From: a bacterium
GTDB taxonomy: Bacteria > Electryoneota > B3-LCP
Direction of reading: 5' to 3'
Length of the DNA stretch: 64,000 nt
NCBI GenBank assembly: GCA_026394195.1
Contig: JAPKYS010000055.1
Location: forward strand, 35,325-99,324
The first letter of the stretch is position 1; the number at the start of each line of letters is the position of its first letter. The notes below the pieces were generated by a model, which saw only the letters and a list, made by a program, of their open reading frames with translations, made no database searches and was not told where the DNA came from. This document shows positions 62,342 to 64,000 of this stretch, piece by piece. A program made the position numbers and the translations under genes.

Positions 62342-63359
62342 ACGCCGCCAAACCTGTCAATTCCTGCCCTAAAATCAGTGTGTGGATGTCATGGGTGCCT
62401 TCGTAGGTGTAGACTGATTCCAGGTTGTTCATGTGGCGGATCACATGGTAATCATCGACGATGCCCGAAGCGCCCAGGATTTCGCGGCAGGTGCGGGCGG
62501 TTTTCAACGCCATTTCTACGTTATTACGCTTGGCCATGGAGATGGCGGCGGGTTTGCATTTGCCAGCGTCCATCATTTTGCCCAATTGCCAGCAGAGCAG
62601 CTGCGCTTTCACGATTTCGGTCCAGATCTTCGCCAGCTTGGCTTGCACCAACTGGAATCCGGCAATCGGTCGGTGGAACTGGACGCGGGTTTTTGCATAT
62701 TCCAGCGCCTCTTCAAAACAAGCCTGCGCCGCGCCGATGGCTCCCCAGGCGATGGAGTAGCGCGCCTGATTCAGACATTGCAGCGCGGCTTTTAGGCCTC
62801 GTGCTCTGGGGAGAATGTTTTCAGCGGGGATGCGGCAATCGTCGAAGTTCAGGTCGCTGGTGACCGAAATCCGCAGCGACCATTTGCCTAAAATTTCCGG
62901 CGCGGAGAATCCGGAAGTCCCCTTTTCCACCAGAAAGCCCTGTATTTTGCCGTCCAGCTTAGCGAATACAATGGCTAAATCGGCCACCGTTCCGTTGGTG
63001 CGGGGCAGGTATTTCTCCTTCTGAGCGTCTGTGCCGAAATTTAGAATCGGGTACATGCACAACCCGTTCTGCACCGAAGCGAAGCTGCGAAAACCGGAAT
63101 CTCCCCTTTCCAATTCTTGAGCGATCAAGCCGTAACCCGTGTAGCTGATGCCGGCGCAGCCATAGCCGTCAATCGTGGCTCCGAGTAATCCCAATTCCGC
63201 CATCCTGGGTACAATTTCCTTCGGAAATCGAGCTTCGCGATTCCATTGGCGCACTCCGGGCAGGATGCGCTCGTCAACGAAATTCCTCACCAGGTCGCGC
63301 ACCGCTAGCTCTTCTTCGGCAAAGAGGGATTCGATTTGGTATAGATCAGGGTAGGGCAT
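62334..63359 (-). pseudogene. Glutaryl-CoA-dehydrogenase-type acyl-CoA dehydrogenase with internal in-frame deletion
   Basis: 341 residues against about 387 for the family. Sequence is collinear with glutaryl-CoA dehydrogenases up to 'QKEKYLPR' (residue 120), then jumps to 'TNGTVADLAIVFAK'. About 46 residues are missing, including the FAD/substrate loop 'GLTEPD.GSDP' and 'NG.K.WI'. The rest is normal: 'KWSLRISVTSDLNFDDCRIP', 'ARYSIAWGAIGAA', and the catalytic-base region 'YTYEGTHDIHTLILGQ' (Glu in TYEG). It is probably non-functional, or an assembly collapse. It lies 46 bp before sdhC on the same strand. Confidence 0.85.
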
Positions 63360-63372
63360 AGGGGAATTAAAA

Positions 63373-63846
63373 TCTGAATCGCAGATTCACGCAGATTTTA
63401 TCGATTTCACAGATTTTATGAAGCGTTTAAATACCAGGCTTTTTTCGCCAAAATTGATAAGAAGTCCAATCTCCAACTTGTAAGCGGTCAAATAATTAAT
63501 GATCTGAGCATAATTGGTCTCTTCAATTTTTGTGATTGCCTTTAATTCGAGGAGTATTTTGTCTTCAATCAGAAAATCAACCCGACGAGTGCCGATCTCC
63601 ACATTATCATAGAAGATTGGAATTTCAGGCTCTCGATTAAATCTAAGTCCAGCTTTCTCGAATTCAATTGTTAAGGCTCTCTGATAGATAACCTCCTGGA
63701 ACTCATTTCCAAGGGTTGCATGGACCCGCATGGCACAACCGATTATTTTCTCGGTTATATCCGTGTATTTGTACTCTTTTGCTGGCATCTTGGCAACTCC
63801 AAAAATCTGTGCAATCAGTTAAATCAGTGAGAATCTGTGATTCAGA
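63373..63846. mobile_element. Candidate non-autonomous cassette: GxxExxY gene between 46-bp inverted repeats
   Basis: 63373-63418 and the complement of 63801-63846 match at about 37 of 46 positions, starting TCTGAATC and ending CACAGATTTT. The arms themselves are made of CAGATT/CGATT/CTGATT units. The only gene inside is the GxxExxY protein, and its last codons lie in the left arm. No transposase is present. Confidence 0.55.
63387..63788 (-). CDS. GxxExxY protein, PD-(D/E)xK nuclease-like
   Basis: 133 residues. 'EFQEVIYQRALTIEFEKAGL' is the (G)xxExxY region, here with Glu in place of the Gly. 'RRVDFLIEDKILLELKA' is the nuclease-like core: Asp, then Glu-x-Lys (E-L-K). 'YAQIINYLTAYKLEIGLLINFG' is the conserved end. 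The biochemical role is unknown; the fold relates to Holliday-junction-type nucleases. The C-terminal 'KSVKSIKSA' is encoded by the flanking repeat. Confidence 0.88.
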   Translation of the reverse strand: MPAKEYKYTDITEKIIGCAMRVHATLGNEFQEVIYQRALTIEFEKAGLRFNREPEIPIFYDNVEIGTRRVDFLIEDKILLELKAITKIEETNYAQIINYLTAYKLEIGLLINFGEKSLVFKRFIKSVKSIKSA

Positions 63847-63922
63847 CGATCTTTGCTTCTGTTCTATGCGTAAATTTAAAGCAAGCGAAAGGTCATTTCA
63901 AGAGTTTTTTAGGCTTTCCGGT

Positions 63923-64000
63923 TTAACCACTTTTTCTTGGATGGTCGATTGGGTATTGAGTTGTATCATGGCAGGTCTGGCAAATTTTCTCTTCTGGGTG
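63923..64000 (-). CDS. C-terminal end of a c-type cytochrome (partial, runs off right edge)
   Basis: The minus strand is open from the edge to a TAA at 63923-63925: 25 residues 'HPEEKICQTCHDTTQYPID' then 'HPRKSG'. 'CQTCH' is a covalent heme c site, with 'HP' before and after as in multiheme cytochromes. Only the last heme site is visible. It could be chance in so short a stretch. Confidence 0.55.
   Translation of the reverse strand, partial: HPEEKICQTCHDTTQYPIDHPRKSG

Overview
The window is chromosomal DNA of moderate GC from an uncultured bacterium. Five secreted proteins end in the type IX secretion (Por) sorting domain with the usual 'FPNPFN' opening. With a Wzi-type outer-membrane barrel, LexA, Rex and a full oxidative TCA branch, this points to a Gram-negative member of the FCB superphylum (Zixibacteria, KSB1, Calditrichota or similar). 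That placement is inference from protein families; no rRNA or tRNA gene was seen. Strong sigma-70-like promoters (TTGACA-like, about 17 bp, TATATT-like) can be read before several genes and were used to correct starts.

Layout. 1-2738 (minus): partial larB, dusB, a DUF1844 protein and a bifunctional-nuclease/UVR protein. 2958-5977: a T9SS-exported protein and corA. 6098-9218: a small accessory island of toxin-antitoxin-like genes and debris (nucleotidyltransferase pair, HicAB, a DUF6680 fragment, DUF433/DUF5615, a 13-codon antitoxin stub, a frameshifted DUF3800 gene). 9441-18743: gyrA, a PAS histidine kinase, rex, an LVIVD-repeat T9SS protein, tmk and a 5'-nucleotidase. 18946-25671: two tandem, nearly identical membrane phosphodiesterases with a relic of a Wzi-like gene between them, the intact wzi-like gene, and lexA. 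26063-32268: a T9SS propeller protein, icd, an orphan DUF433 gene, acn and a solute-binding lipoprotein. 32733-42551: a long plus-strand run yebC-ruvC-ruvA-ruvB-queA-ispDF-GNAT-gltX-SpoIIE phosphatase. 42625-44832: methyltransferase, a small DRR-rich protein, a MinD-like ATPase and a coiled-coil protein. 45734-49506: an EamA permease, then an NmrA-like reductase-tusA-dsrE-'nifS-like' run. 49627-57140: Mn-type SOD, metallophosphoesterase, MacB-type permease, aminotransferase, T9SS protein and pgi. 57306-64000: a T9SS protein, tandem palindromic repeats, sdhCDAB, an internally deleted acyl-CoA dehydrogenase gene, a GxxExxY gene bracketed by inverted repeats, and the end of a c-type cytochrome.

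How the genes fit together. acn, icd and sdhCDAB supply the aconitase, isocitrate dehydrogenase and succinate dehydrogenase steps. Rex and LexA are the redox and DNA-damage regulators, with RuvABC for repair. The most unusual locus is the sulfur-relay group at 46764-49506. Its cysteine-desulfurase-like protein keeps the reactive Cys loop but has lost the PLP lysine and four other PLP- or substrate-binding residues, next to a TusA and a DsrE protein. That suggests a persulfide-handling module without desulfurase activity. Secondary points of interest are the duplicated phosphodiesterase locus with gene-conversion-like mosaicism, the GxxExxY cassette, and several families of intergenic palindromes.
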